A DNA stretch of 64,000 nt from Winogradskyella tangerina (GTDB taxonomy: Bacteria > Bacteroidota > Bacteroidia > Flavobacteriales > Flavobacteriaceae), in NCBI RefSeq assembly GCF_003260205.1, contig NZ_QERF01000002.1, positions 310,001 through 374,000 of the forward strand, written 5' to 3'. Below, one piece after another: positions 54,177 through 63,834 of the stretch. The notes under the pieces are model-generated. The model saw only the letters and a program-made list of their open reading frames with translations. It was not told where the DNA came from and ran no database searches. The position numbers and the translations under genes were made by a program. Within the stretch, counting starts at the first letter, position 1; each line of letters starts with the position of its first letter.

Positions 54177-55753
54177 AATTGAACAGATTGAATTTGGTTC
54201 ATCAATTCATTGGCTTCTGCATTTAATTCTTCTAATTCGGCATGGATTTCTGCCATACGGCCTTTATAGTCAAAATCCATATCTATATCTATCTTAACAC
54301 CTACATAACGGCCTGGTGTTAGGCTGTAGTCTTGCTCTTCTACCTCTTCTAAAGATGCTATTTTACAAAGGCCTTCCACATCTTGGTATTTACCCTCCGG
54401 GAAATGCTCATTAAACCAAGCATTGTCTTCGGCAACCTCTAAATCGTCACCTCTAAAGGCATTCATTATAGCAGTTAAGCCTTCCATTTGTTCTTCAGAG
54501 AAATCATTAATGGTTGTAGTGACTTTTCTGAAGGTATTGCGTGCGTCAATCATTAAGATCTTATCCTTATTCTCTGCCTTTTTACCCTTATTAAAAAACC
54601 ATAAATGGCAAGGTAAACTGCGAGTGTAGAAAAAGTTATTACCAATAGACACAATACACTCCACATCACCTGTTTCTATGAGCTGCTGTCGGATACGTTT
54701 CTCGGCATGACCAGCATCGGTAGCCGAAGAGGCCATAACAAAACCAGCGCGTCCGGTTTCATTTAAATAAGCATGGAAATACTGGATCCATAAATAGTTG
54801 GCATTACCAATGGTTCCCTTTCCAGTAAGCGGAGCTCCAAAAGGTAATCGTGCGTCTTCAGTCAGGAATTTATTTTTGGCATCTACCTTATCTACATTAA
54901 ACGGTGGATTAGCCATAACAAAGTCGCACTTACCAACCAGATGGTGAGGGTCTGTGTAAAAGCTATTCTCATTAATAATTTTGCCTTCAATACCATGGAT
55001 GGCTAAGTTCATTTTAGCCAACTTTGTGGTGTTGCTTTTATATTCCGTACCATAAGCGGTAATGGCCTCGTTAACACTCTTATTTTCGTGCGTTCTTATA
55101 AAATGTGCCGACTGTACAAACATACCACCAGAGCCACAGGCAGGATCGTGTATAATCCCATGGTTTGGCTGTATAAAATTTACAATAAGGTTTACCAATG
55201 ATGGTGGTGTAAAGAACTCACCACCTTCTTGTGCACCTGCACCTTGCATCGAGAATTTCATAAGGAAAAACTCATAGATTCGCCCAAACACATCGCCCTT
55301 AGCATTTTTTACTACATCTGAGTTAAATACACGTACTAAATCCCTCAATAGTTTTTCATCAAACTGTTGGTAGCTTTTCGGCAGAATACCTTCCAAGTCT
55401 TTATACTCCGCCTCAATAAGCTTCATAGCATTGTTAATAGCCTCTGCCATATCTACATCTTCTGGTAAGTCAGCCAGATAATCGTACTTGGCTTTTTCTG
55501 GTAGCATTATAGCACCTGCAGCCGCATAGTCGCTCTTGTTAGCCACACGCTTCTCACCTGTTCTTGGATTTACAGGCAGGTTTTTCTCAACTTCTATTTT
55601 AGCGTCTTCATAGCGGTTTTGCGCAAAGCGCAAAAGGACCAAGCCTAAAAGTGGGTCTTTATATTCTGCTGCGGTTAGCTTTGAGTTAGATCTCAGATTG
55701 TCTGCTGCGTCCCATAATTCGGTTTCGAGTTGTTTTATGTTTTGTTGGGTCAT
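54173..55753 (-). CDS. hsdM: type I restriction-modification methylase subunit M (HsdM)
   Basis: A 526-residue N6-adenine methylase. An N-terminal helical HsdM domain is followed by SAM motif HDPACGSGGMFVQS (about residue 203) and catalytic NPPF in MANPPFNVDKVD (about 281). The C-terminal helices bind HsdS. It is the first R-M gene of the operon, and the 786-residue MORN-repeat gene ends only 9 bp upstream of it. Confidence 0.96.
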   Translation of the reverse strand: MTQQNIKQLETELWDAADNLRSNSKLTAAEYKDPLLGLVLLRFAQNRYEDAKIEVEKNLPVNPRTGEKRVANKSDYAAAGAIMLPEKAKYDYLADLPEDVDMAEAINNAMKLIEAEYKDLEGILPKSYQQFDEKLLRDLVRVFNSDVVKNAKGDVFGRIYEFFLMKFSMQGAGAQEGGEFFTPPSLVNLIVNFIQPNHGIIHDPACGSGGMFVQSAHFIRTHENKSVNEAITAYGTEYKSNTTKLAKMNLAIHGIEGKIINENSFYTDPHHLVGKCDFVMANPPFNVDKVDAKNKFLTEDARLPFGAPLTGKGTIGNANYLWIQYFHAYLNETGRAGFVMASSATDAGHAEKRIRQQLIETGDVECIVSIGNNFFYTRSLPCHLWFFNKGKKAENKDKILMIDARNTFRKVTTTINDFSEEQMEGLTAIMNAFRGDDLEVAEDNAWFNEHFPEGKYQDVEGLCKIASLEEVEEQDYSLTPGRYVGVKIDIDMDFDYKGRMAEIHAELEELNAEANELMNQIQSVQL

Positions 55754-55762
55754 TATATTTGG

Positions 55763-58123
55763 TTAGTCTTTTAAAATTCCGTCCTTATACTTTTCTTTTT
55801 TTAGCTTATCACCTGCTTTGTTGTAGTAAGTTGTAGTTCCATTGCGCAATCCATCTCTAACACGACGCTCTTCATAGTTACCAGTATCGTCATCTGTATA
55901 GATAAACTCACCATCAAACAATTGATTAGTATCTAATGTGTAATACGTTTCTTCCTTGGGCTTATTGCTAAAATCTACATATTTAGTAACAATCTTTACA
56001 TTTTGATTTGGGTAGTTATGCTCCCATGTACCGGTCATGGCGGATTTATAGATGTTACCTTTAAAGACAATATTGCCATCTGCATTGGCCAACAAAACAA
56101 TACCATCTTGGTAGCTTTTACTAGACCCTTTCATTTCGTTATGAAACAACTCTCTGAAATCGTAATGTGGTACGTCTGCTGTTGACTTTGCAATGTGGTA
56201 ATCGGCCTCCAATCTTCCCTCTTCATTCAAATACTGAATAAAACGTACTTTGAAAGCATCACGGGTCTCTGATAAAATTTTATAGACTTTTTCTATGTTT
56301 TGCCCTTGTCCATCATAAACTCTGAATTCTTTAAGTTTATTACTTTTAAATAGCTTTTCTTCTTGTTTTATGCCATCAAGATTATATCTGGTCAACAACC
56401 CATTGAGAAGATTGTATTTGTAATTACTTTCTACCAGGATATGGTCATCATTAAGATATTCAATCCATTTACCATCTTTAGCACCGCTTTGGTAGTTTCC
56501 TTTTTTATAGACGTATATTGGGTCTTCTTCTGTTTCTATGGTATAACTCTCAATCCATTCTCCCTGCTCTTTTCCGTAATTATAATTCCCTTTGAAACGC
56601 AAATTTCCAAGGCTATCTTTAAGAGTATATAACCCATGTAATTCATCATTCTTGTAATTTGCTAAGAGGTGAATTTTATTATATATACGTCTTTTACAAG
56701 AATCCTGAGTTTGATTATTTTCATCGAGTTTATCACACTTATAAGTTTGATAACTGATCTGCGAGAATCGCTCAGATAAACCATTACGCATACCATTGCT
56801 GTAATTCTCTACAAGATAAAGCTCTTGTGAGTATGTTTCTTCTTTATCGTTACTACTCATTCTTGAATAATGGAATTTCCAAGGTCCTGTTTTCAAATCC
56901 CTAGAATAGTTTCCTTCGCTTAAACCACCAGCGAGCTCGAAATGTTTCCAATAGCCTGTTTTAAGACCATTTTGGTACTGCCCAATATCAGTAAGATATA
57001 GTTTTGTGGTATCGCTTTGTATGACACCACCAACTAAGAGTTTTTTTAAATCCCTATAGCGTCTAAAATTTCCGTTAAGTTTGTCATTTTTATAATTGGC
57101 TATAATTAAAGTATCTTCTGAGATTTCTTGTGCAAAACCATTTTTTTGGTCATTTTTGAACAACACTTTTGACAGTACAAGTTGATTATTATTTTCATCA
57201 ATAAAAATCAATTTAGTTTCTCCATCTAATTTTCCATCTGAATAATTTGTAAACACCTTAGCTTTTATTCTATCAGTTTCCTCATCATAGAAGAAGTCTG
57301 TTGTCTCACCATCTAATACTCCGTTTTTAAAAAACTCAATTTTCCTAATTTTACCTTCAGGCTTATACTCAATTGATTTACCGTTCAGCTCACCTTTGTT
57401 TAAATTATAGGTATTTACCAAATTACCTACCTCATCATAATCTTTCCATAAGCCATGTTTAAGGTCATTTTTGTACGCACCTTCAATCCGTAAATTTCCA
57501 TTTTTATAAAAGCGTTTATAGTTACCTTCTAATTTACCATCTTTAACATTATAGATAATTTCAACTTGCTGGCTATTATCAAAGTAAAGCTTTTTTAAAC
57601 CATTACTAGGATCATACGCACTTGATTTTTTAATAAGTGTAAAACCATATGCTGTGACACTTTTATCAAAACTTGAATAGCTTTCTTTTTCTCTTTTCTC
57701 GGTTGTAATGGTTAGTAAAAACTTTTGATTGGTGTAGTTTGAAATTAACTCATCATCTTTGATCTCACTATTCATAAGCTTATAACCTTTTGCATTTAAA
57801 GACTTCTGTACTGCTGTGTAAGAAGACTTATTAAAAACTGAGTAGCTTACCTTATTAGGAAAACCCTCGTAAGTGTACAAATAGAACCATGCAGATGCCT
57901 TATCATCATAAGATTTATCGTAAGACCAAGTAATAGTATTATAACTCTCCGAGTCCCCTTTTGAAGACTCATAATATTCCCAACCTTTATTCATTAAAAA
58001 CTGGTTAACATTTTCCCAGTTCTTTTTCTGACAAATATTTTCTAAATCATTTAACGATAATTTTTGGCCTTGAACTGTACTCAAAAATAGGCCGAACCAT
58101 ATATACAGAAATCTTAATTTCAT
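55763..58123 (-). CDS. secreted MORN/YwqK-repeat protein
   Basis: A 786-residue exported protein. The signal peptide is MKLRFLYIWFGLFLSTVQG. From residue 190 onward it has many MORN/YwqK repeats of about 20-25 residues, such as GNYKRFYKNGNLRIEGAYKN, LKHGLWKDYDEVGNL, LRNGTTTYYNKAGDKL. The repeats form a beta-meander surface module. It ends 9 bp before hsdM. Membership in the same transcript is possible but its role beside a restriction system is unexplained. Confidence 0.85.
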   Translation of the reverse strand: MKLRFLYIWFGLFLSTVQGQKLSLNDLENICQKKNWENVNQFLMNKGWEYYESSKGDSESYNTITWSYDKSYDDKASAWFYLYTYEGFPNKVSYSVFNKSSYTAVQKSLNAKGYKLMNSEIKDDELISNYTNQKFLLTITTEKREKESYSSFDKSVTAYGFTLIKKSSAYDPSNGLKKLYFDNSQQVEIIYNVKDGKLEGNYKRFYKNGNLRIEGAYKNDLKHGLWKDYDEVGNLVNTYNLNKGELNGKSIEYKPEGKIRKIEFFKNGVLDGETTDFFYDEETDRIKAKVFTNYSDGKLDGETKLIFIDENNNQLVLSKVLFKNDQKNGFAQEISEDTLIIANYKNDKLNGNFRRYRDLKKLLVGGVIQSDTTKLYLTDIGQYQNGLKTGYWKHFELAGGLSEGNYSRDLKTGPWKFHYSRMSSNDKEETYSQELYLVENYSNGMRNGLSERFSQISYQTYKCDKLDENNQTQDSCKRRIYNKIHLLANYKNDELHGLYTLKDSLGNLRFKGNYNYGKEQGEWIESYTIETEEDPIYVYKKGNYQSGAKDGKWIEYLNDDHILVESNYKYNLLNGLLTRYNLDGIKQEEKLFKSNKLKEFRVYDGQGQNIEKVYKILSETRDAFKVRFIQYLNEEGRLEADYHIAKSTADVPHYDFRELFHNEMKGSSKSYQDGIVLLANADGNIVFKGNIYKSAMTGTWEHNYPNQNVKIVTKYVDFSNKPKEETYYTLDTNQLFDGEFIYTDDDTGNYEERRVRDGLRNGTTTYYNKAGDKLKKEKYKDGILKD

Positions 58124-58278
58124 TGATTAATTAGTTTATTATTAATAGAAATTCATTACAAATGATTGAAATGAATTGTTCAACTAAGAATAAGTTTTAA
58201 AGGGAGTAATAAAGATAAAAAATGTATCTACTAGTCAAAATAATACTTCCCATAATGTTTTAAATAATTTCAAAAAAA

Positions 58279-58641
58279 CTAGTCAAAATTAGGCGCACAA
58301 CCTAATACATCATTATATGGATGTATATAATTCCAAAAAGCTTTACCAGCACTGTCCATATAGTTTAGACTGTAATTGAATTTCGTATTTGAACCGACTT
58401 GATAAATATATTGTTTATACGAACTTGTAAAACGAACAACTGCAAAATAATATGTTTCATAATTCTCGCTGACCTCGTAAAAAGTTACTTGGGAGATTGC
58501 TTCACTATCATAGCTGTAATAAGTAACGCCATAACTTTTGGATTTGACATATTCTAATATCTTAGAACAAGACATTTGAGCATTGAGTACTCCGTAACTT
58601 AAAAGACCAACAAATAAGAGAGATAATTTGATGTTTTTCAT
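58279..58641 (-). CDS. small secreted KTSC-like protein
   Basis: About 120 residues from the ATG at 58641 (MKNIKLSLLFVGLLSYGVLNAQ, a clear signal peptide); the frame is open to 58716 but the upstream residues look non-coding. The mature part resembles the KTSC domain: AISQVTFYEV, FAVVRFTSSYKQYIYQVG, YMDSAGKAFWNYIHPY. It has two cysteines in the mature chain that could pair in the periplasm. Function unknown. Confidence 0.7.
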   Translation of the reverse strand: MKNIKLSLLFVGLLSYGVLNAQMSCSKILEYVKSKSYGVTYYSYDSEAISQVTFYEVSENYETYYFAVVRFTSSYKQYIYQVGSNTKFNYSLNYMDSAGKAFWNYIHPYNDVLGCAPNFD

Positions 58642-58733
58642 ATATGTAATTTTTATTAATACGGTTTGTAGTATACAACTCTGAATATCAATACTTTTGA
58701 TAGTGTAAAATGACAAAAAATAATCTTACTGTC

Positions 58734-58751
58734 ACATGACATAAGTCATGT
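58734..58751. promoter_or_regulatory. inverted repeat ACATGAC-ATAA-GTCATGT
   Basis: Perfect seven-base arms with a four-base spacer, about 95 bp before the secreted KTSC-like gene start. No T-tract on either side, so an operator is more likely than a terminator. Confidence 0.35.
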
Positions 58752-58837
58752 TTCAATAAATTCAAATATCCTTAACGAAATTACCTTTTAAATAAGAAGA
58801 GGAATTACGGATTTCCGTAAAACAAAAAAATAAAACA

Positions 58838-59070
58838 TTAATCCTCCCAACCACACAGGATACTTCCAATTTTCTTTGCATCTGAAAGTCTAATTTAGAT
58901 ATAGAACTCTTGCAATTGGAAAGGACTCTACAATTTTTGAATATTGATACCTTTTTACTTTACTTTCCTTTACAGATATAATCAGAGGTCTCATTAACAA
59001 AAGTATTATCTGAGGATAAAAAAGAAAGTACGACTAAAGAAAGTGAAAATTTGATTAATCGCGTTTTCAT
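58838..59070 (-). pseudogene. decayed small secreted protein gene (YICKGK...CGWED family)
   Basis: The ATG at 59070 opens a signal peptide (MKTRLIKFSLSLVVLSFLSS) and runs to YICKGK, then TAA at 58960-58962. Translation beyond the stop continues in frame as SKK...FKNCRVLSNCKSSISKLD. After a +1 shift near 58885-58891 it ends as FSDAKKIGSILCGWED with a stop at 58838. Small flavobacterial proteins with a YIC start, a CRGL..CK middle and a CGWED-like end are known to me, so this is a former intact gene with at least two lesions. Its 5' part overlaps the thermonuclease 3' end by 65 bp. Confidence 0.75.
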
Positions 59071-59533
59071 GTTTTGATTTCTTTTGTGAACGCCAATCCC
59101 AGGGTGCAATGGCGTTTGGATCACTCCACAAACCCACTTTTTTTTCTCGTGCTTTATCTTCTAAATTCTGTAAGGACTCATCATCTGAATACTTTACATA
59201 ATGCCATGCCAAACCAGCTTTTAAGAGCTCTTCGCCTAAATTTTTATTATTATAAAAGACATAAGCAATAGATCTTCCATAACGATCTTTTTTAAGGACC
59301 TTAAGCTCCACGTTTTTACTAAAAATGGCATCTGATGTAAATTGTTTTGCCCGTTTTGAAAATGGCTGCTTTCGTTCAGGACAGTCTATATTAGCAACTC
59401 TTACTCTTACAAGCGTCGAATCCTTTTGTAACAATTTAAAAGTGTCTCCATCGGTAATGGCTACGACTTTGCCTTCGACCGATTGGGCGAATGAATTTAA
59501 TGTGAATAGAATTATAATTATATACTTAAACAT
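59006..59533 (-). CDS. secreted thermonuclease-family (SNase-like) protein
   Basis: A 175-residue exported nuclease. The signal peptide is MFKYIIIILFTLNSFAQS. The SNase fold shows ITDGDTFKL, catalytic VRVANIDCPER, and KKDRYGRSIAYVF. Metal Asp and the two Arg are present. The last 20 residues after WDWRSQKK are atypical for the family and lie over the start of the decayed neighbour, so the natural stop may be lost. It is the last intact gene of the DUF4407 operon. Confidence 0.88.
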   Translation of the reverse strand: MFKYIIIILFTLNSFAQSVEGKVVAITDGDTFKLLQKDSTLVRVRVANIDCPERKQPFSKRAKQFTSDAIFSKNVELKVLKKDRYGRSIAYVFYNNKNLGEELLKAGLAWHYVKYSDDESLQNLEDKAREKKVGLWSDPNAIAPWDWRSQKKSKHENAINQIFTFFSRTFFFILR

Positions 59534-59538
59534 TCAAA

Positions 59539-60060
59539 TCAATTTAAAAGATTCGGCATGGCTGGATATGGCACAAAACTGTCTAAAACGGGCTGAATAC
59601 TCTCCTTAACCAACATGCTAAAACATATAATAACTACTGTAACTAAAATACTTAATCCAACATTGTTATTATCAATTTCCAATGAAATATTTTTTCCTTT
59701 GAAAAATCGCTTTGTAATTTGAAAAGCGATCATACAGGTTACAAAGGCCCAGATACCTACAATAACTATAAACAATGCAATATGTTTTGATAGATCAAAC
59801 GCATAAATCCATTTATTACTAATAGTACTTAGCAACTGCATCGTTGAAGCAATTGGTGTTATAACAGATTCCATAAGATAAAAAACCGAAAAGGTTATAC
59901 CTGATAAAAATATTCCATTCGAAGTCGTTAAGTCATCGAGTGAATTTTTCTTGAACTTCAAGCGCGTCATTATCCATTTTAAAATTAAAAGCGTAACAAT
60001 TCCTATTAATAGAAACAGCCAGAATCTCATTATTCCTTCCTTTATTAAATTTTGTTCCAT
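59539..60060 (-). CDS. DUF350-like membrane protein
   Basis: A 173-residue protein with about four spans. Two internal repeats are visible: LDDLTTSNGIFLSGITFSVF and ISLEIDNNNVGLSILVTVV, each starting with an Asn/Gly turn before a helix, which resembles DUF350. The assignment is by eye. It lies 5 bp before the nuclease gene and 2 bp after the transglutaminase-like gene, so it is firmly in the operon. DUF350 proteins are linked elsewhere with envelope stress clusters. Confidence 0.65.
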   Translation of the reverse strand: MEQNLIKEGIMRFWLFLLIGIVTLLILKWIMTRLKFKKNSLDDLTTSNGIFLSGITFSVFYLMESVITPIASTMQLLSTISNKWIYAFDLSKHIALFIVIVGIWAFVTCMIAFQITKRFFKGKNISLEIDNNNVGLSILVTVVIICFSMLVKESIQPVLDSFVPYPAMPNLLN

Positions 60061-60062
60061 GT

Positions 60063-61664
60063 TTACTTGTTGTTAGTTAGTAAATGTACATCCCATAAAT
60101 TCATATTTGATATGCTGGGGTCGAGTATACCTGGAATAAACCCAGTTGAAGTGGTTTCCCAAACGTAATATCTTTTTCCATTAATGATTTTATGTTTCCC
60201 TGTATAGGGTAAATTAATTGCCAATATAGAATGCTGAAATGGAATACTTCCCAATACGGCAACATCATATCCAAATTTTGAAAGTATTAAAAAAAGCATC
60301 ACTGTTCTCGTATCACAATCTCCCTTTAAATTGGCCATAAATTCCACTGGCGTCTGTATACCGTATTTAATATTACCTATGCAACACTCCGGACAGTCAG
60401 TGAGTTGGTCTATAGCATTAACCGCCATGTTATTTTTTATTTCACAATCTTCTTGAAGAACAAGTGCGTAAGGTATATCTTGAATACATGAAACAATCAT
60501 TTCTGCCATTTCCATTTTATCAAGCTTATTTGCTCGGCCAATACTGTCAAATGTTTTGTAAATATAGTCGAGTTTTCTTTGATCTTCTCTTATCAAAGAA
60601 CTATACAAGTACGTCCAACTATTAGTATTTGCCAGATCAAAATTAGTTGAATTTCTATACTGCCTTGAAAAATTATAAGCTGACTCCAAAACACTAAATT
60701 TTCCTTGAAAAGTTCTTTTCCTATAATCATTCCATACCCTATTATGACTAATTAAAATTAAACTATCATTTAGTCTTGATTTTGTAACCTTTTCTTCTTT
60801 CTGGTTTTCAAAATATTGAGGTCTAGGGAAATCAAAATTTCTCGAAGAAGTTGCCATTGTCCGAAAAATTGAAATCAAGGAAAATATAAAGTAGACCATA
60901 ATTACTCCCAATAATAATTGAAAACCAAGATTGAAGATTCTAAAAATCAAGTTGACAAGCCAACTGAAATAGTTAAATAAAAGATACACTATAAACAGTA
61001 GAGCCAACAAGACAATACCCTTTAAACCAATAACAAATAAAATTGCCGATGAAATTAAAATTAAAAAAGCCCATCCTATTGCTTCGAAACATCCGTCGAA
61101 AGAAAAGTTAGAAAATGTTGGTTGAGAATGTACTCTATGATTTTTTTTAGCCGGTAAAGAAGTGTTTTCTTCCTCAGAGATTAAAGATTCTGAGCAGTTG
61201 CATTGGTGAATTGGATTACCACAATTATCGCATACCTCAATAAAAGTCTCATCTTCAGTCGCAATAATATCAATTAAGAATCCATATACAATACAAGTAA
61301 ACGTACCAAAAGTTTGTCCATCCTCTTTTGTGACATCTTTAATTTCTATTAATTTAACCTTAGGCTCGTGTATATTAAATCTGAAAGCATCAAATTTTCC
61401 GATTTTTTCCTCTGTGGAAGAAACCACATTTTCGAATGATTTCTGTAAAAAATGAACCTCAGACTCAATTTTAATAAAGGTCTTTTCCGAAATAATTGTA
61501 ACATTTGAAATTTCGCCTTCATAGACATCGATATCATAATATCTAGCTTTGTCGAGGTGTTTTTTTCCTTCGTCAACACTTCCATAGTACTTACCTGTGA
61601 AGTTTCCCTTAATAAAGGTTCTTCTTTCAATATTTTTTTTGACTTTAATCCTCTTCCGCCCCAT
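60063..61664 (-). CDS. membrane protein with transglutaminase-like cysteine protease domain
   Basis: A 533-residue protein. The N-terminal 150 residues are soluble and strand-rich, followed by a small Cys cluster (VCDNCGNPIHQCNC) like a zinc ribbon. Hydrophobic spans lie at about 192-275. The C-terminal domain has a transglutaminase-like triad: LKGDCDTRTVMLFLIL (Cys about 449), FQHSILAI (His about 481) and VWETTSTGF (Glu about 503). It probably cleaves or cross-links protein on one face of the inner membrane. It overlaps the second DUF4407-type gene by 20 bp. Confidence 0.75.
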   Translation of the reverse strand: MGRKRIKVKKNIERRTFIKGNFTGKYYGSVDEGKKHLDKARYYDIDVYEGEISNVTIISEKTFIKIESEVHFLQKSFENVVSSTEEKIGKFDAFRFNIHEPKVKLIEIKDVTKEDGQTFGTFTCIVYGFLIDIIATEDETFIEVCDNCGNPIHQCNCSESLISEEENTSLPAKKNHRVHSQPTFSNFSFDGCFEAIGWAFLILISSAILFVIGLKGIVLLALLFIVYLLFNYFSWLVNLIFRIFNLGFQLLLGVIMVYFIFSLISIFRTMATSSRNFDFPRPQYFENQKEEKVTKSRLNDSLILISHNRVWNDYRKRTFQGKFSVLESAYNFSRQYRNSTNFDLANTNSWTYLYSSLIREDQRKLDYIYKTFDSIGRANKLDKMEMAEMIVSCIQDIPYALVLQEDCEIKNNMAVNAIDQLTDCPECCIGNIKYGIQTPVEFMANLKGDCDTRTVMLFLILSKFGYDVAVLGSIPFQHSILAINLPYTGKHKIINGKRYYVWETTSTGFIPGILDPSISNMNLWDVHLLTNNK

Positions 61665-62628
61665 ACAAATGATTAATAAAGTCCGTTTCTTGACCTATAG
61701 TTCTTGTATCCTTTTTTCGAATGGTATTAAATGGGGGATCTTCAAATCTTTCCTCAATTTCAATTGGTATACCTAAAGAAGACTCAAAACAAGCTTTATA
61801 GTATTTCTTAAATTGTTCGTATTCATCACGAATAATTTTTTCTTGTAAAACAAACCTCTTCTTACTGTAATATCCAGAGGGAGAAGTTGTGAATTTCAAG
61901 ATGAAGGGACTTAGAAAAACAAACATTAAAATGAGTGTCAACATCCAAATTTGCGGATATTCTGAATTGACAAGAATCAAACTTTCAATAAAATAAGGAG
62001 ATTCATTCAATAGAATTTCAATTTCTTTAAGCTCAGTTGACTTGTTTTTTTTTAAGTCTTCAATTTTTTGTGTCAAATAATCGACCTCGCCAGTTTCACC
62101 TGAAAGTCGTTGATCTTCAATATTTTGCTGAAGCTCCGCCAATTCATCTTCCAAATATTTAATTTCATTATTAAAATAAAGTTCCGATGACTTTAAGGTG
62201 CTATTTATTTTCTCTGCCTTAATACTCGCTATTTCTGTAGTTACTTGCTCATTAAGAAGAATAAGCTCTAATGGTTTTATTACCGTTAGGCTGATTAAGA
62301 TTATAAAAAATATCCTGATCCCTAGAGAGGAAAAATACCCAAGACTATATTTTAATTTATTTGCATTTAAAGTGATAATATTAAGACGATAAATATTAAT
62401 AATCATCATTGTAAAGGCAATTGATATCAACCACGACAATGTGGGTAAATTGAACAGTTTATTGAATGAATAATGATATGAATATAAACTTATCCAAAAT
62501 AGTAGAAAAACAGTAATACCACTAGTAAAGAATCTAACTTTCAAACGATACCTAGCTTTATTTACTATTTGAGGATCCTCACCAGAAACTCTCCAGAAAA
62601 AAACGTATATGGATCTGCGTATACGCAT
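61645..62628 (-). CDS. DUF4407-like membrane protein, divergent paralogue
   Basis: A 327-residue protein with spans near residues 35-55, 65-80, 105-125 and 230-250. The third ends in LTVIKPLELILLNEQ, matching ITISKPMEIRMFKSE of the next gene upstream. A coiled coil lies between the third and fourth spans (EIKYLEDELAELQQNI), as in DUF4407. The cytoplasmic tail is acidic. It starts right after the DUF4407 gene with no gap. Confidence 0.75.
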   Translation of the reverse strand: MRIRRSIYVFFWRVSGEDPQIVNKARYRLKVRFFTSGITVFLLFWISLYSYHYSFNKLFNLPTLSWLISIAFTMMIINIYRLNIITLNANKLKYSLGYFSSLGIRIFFIILISLTVIKPLELILLNEQVTTEIASIKAEKINSTLKSSELYFNNEIKYLEDELAELQQNIEDQRLSGETGEVDYLTQKIEDLKKNKSTELKEIEILLNESPYFIESLILVNSEYPQIWMLTLILMFVFLSPFILKFTTSPSGYYSKKRFVLQEKIIRDEYEQFKKYYKACFESSLGIPIEIEERFEDPPFNTIRKKDTRTIGQETDFINHLYGAEED

Positions 62629-63834
62629 TTAAACCTCATCAATATATTTATCTAAATCCTTGTCAATATTCTCTTTTTCTTTCTCCTTCCATTTCTGAAT
62701 AATGTAGTCACTTAACTCTGTCTGAGCCCTAATCAAACTCATTTTTTCTTCAATCTTCTTATTGGCCTGATGATTTATAATGAGATTCCTTTCTTGCCCC
62801 TGTTTATCCTTATAGTAATCGTATTTGATTTGAATACCATTGTCGGCTTTAAGCAATTCACTTATGTTATCCGACATATAATCATATGGACTTTTTATAA
62901 GCATCATTTTAAAAAATATTGGAGTTAACTCAATTACAACAAATAATAGTGTAATGAATAAGGTAATCCAAAATCCAGCTACTTCGTGCGCTAAGAGTAT
63001 ACGTTCCAACAAACCATCCAATCCTCCTGCTACTTCTTCATTTTTTGCCAATTCGATGTCCAATTCATTCTGTAGTTTTAGTCTGTTATCATGTAATCTA
63101 TCTAATTCATTTTTATTGTCTGCATCGAAAGAACTCAATTTGGCTGCCAAAGATTCCATCAAACTTTTCAAAGCTGCAGCTTTGGGACCAGGCCTAACAA
63201 TTCTCACTTCATCCGCATATTGACTTTCAATATCTGTAAGCCTATCAAGGAGTTTGTTCCTTTCCTTTTCAATTTTTTCTATATCTGTATCTATAAGCAC
63301 AAATCGTTCATCATAATTCGCTTTTGTAGCAGCTTCATATTCTTTACGCTTTTCTAATTGGGCTTGGTGCAATTCGGCATCAATTTCAGATTTAAACATC
63401 CTTATTTCCATGGGTTTAGAAATCGTAATTGCAATTACTAAACCCATAATTATTCTAGGTATAGATCCTGTAAACTCCTGCCAAGTAATTGCTTCAGTTC
63501 CATCTCCTTTTCCTGTTGCAGCAACAATAAATCTATCAATATTAAAAATGATTAATCCCCAAATAATTCCAAATAACGTAGAAAATATTGCAGTTGGGAC
63601 ATGAACATCATTCTGCAACGCAGAGCCTTTTGGTTCAAAAATCGTATAAATAGCATATCCACCTGCTAAGGCCGCCATAAATCCTGTTGCAACCACAATT
63701 CCACCTAAACAAGCATATTTAACTTGGTCATTATAAGTGCTTCTCTTTAGAATATATGAATCTGACCCAGCGGCTTTCCACAACCACTTCATGATCTTAC
63801 TAGGGTTTGGGCTTTGGTAATAGTCTCTGTTCAT
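62629..63834 (-). CDS. DUF4407 domain membrane protein
   Basis: A 401-residue protein of the DUF4407 family. Four spans (near residues 45-70, 85-105, 130-150 and 295-318) bracket a long coiled coil (about 155-280: EKIEKERNKLLDRLTDIESQ). The family mark KPMEIRMF follows span three. The tail is charged. It is transcribed with its paralogue, the transglutaminase-like gene, the DUF350-like gene and a nuclease. Function unknown; the coiled-coil loop suggests a sensor or scaffold. Confidence 0.85.
   Translation of the reverse strand: MNRDYYQSPNPSKIMKWLWKAAGSDSYILKRSTYNDQVKYACLGGIVVATGFMAALAGGYAIYTIFEPKGSALQNDVHVPTAIFSTLFGIIWGLIIFNIDRFIVAATGKGDGTEAITWQEFTGSIPRIIMGLVIAITISKPMEIRMFKSEIDAELHQAQLEKRKEYEAATKANYDERFVLIDTDIEKIEKERNKLLDRLTDIESQYADEVRIVRPGPKAAALKSLMESLAAKLSSFDADNKNELDRLHDNRLKLQNELDIELAKNEEVAGGLDGLLERILLAHEVAGFWITLFITLLFVVIELTPIFFKMMLIKSPYDYMSDNISELLKADNGIQIKYDYYKDKQGQERNLIINHQANKKIEEKMSLIRAQTELSDYIIQKWKEKEKENIDKDLDKYIDEV

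Noticed and set aside
44405..58123. BREX, DISARM or other multi-gene defence system
   Set aside because: No PglZ, BrxC-like, DrmA/B or similar genes; all large genes fit type I R-M or McrBC.
55763..58123. DNA-level tandem repeat or CRISPR-like array
   Set aside because: The repeats are at protein level (MORN) and too divergent in DNA; no regular spacers anywhere in the window.
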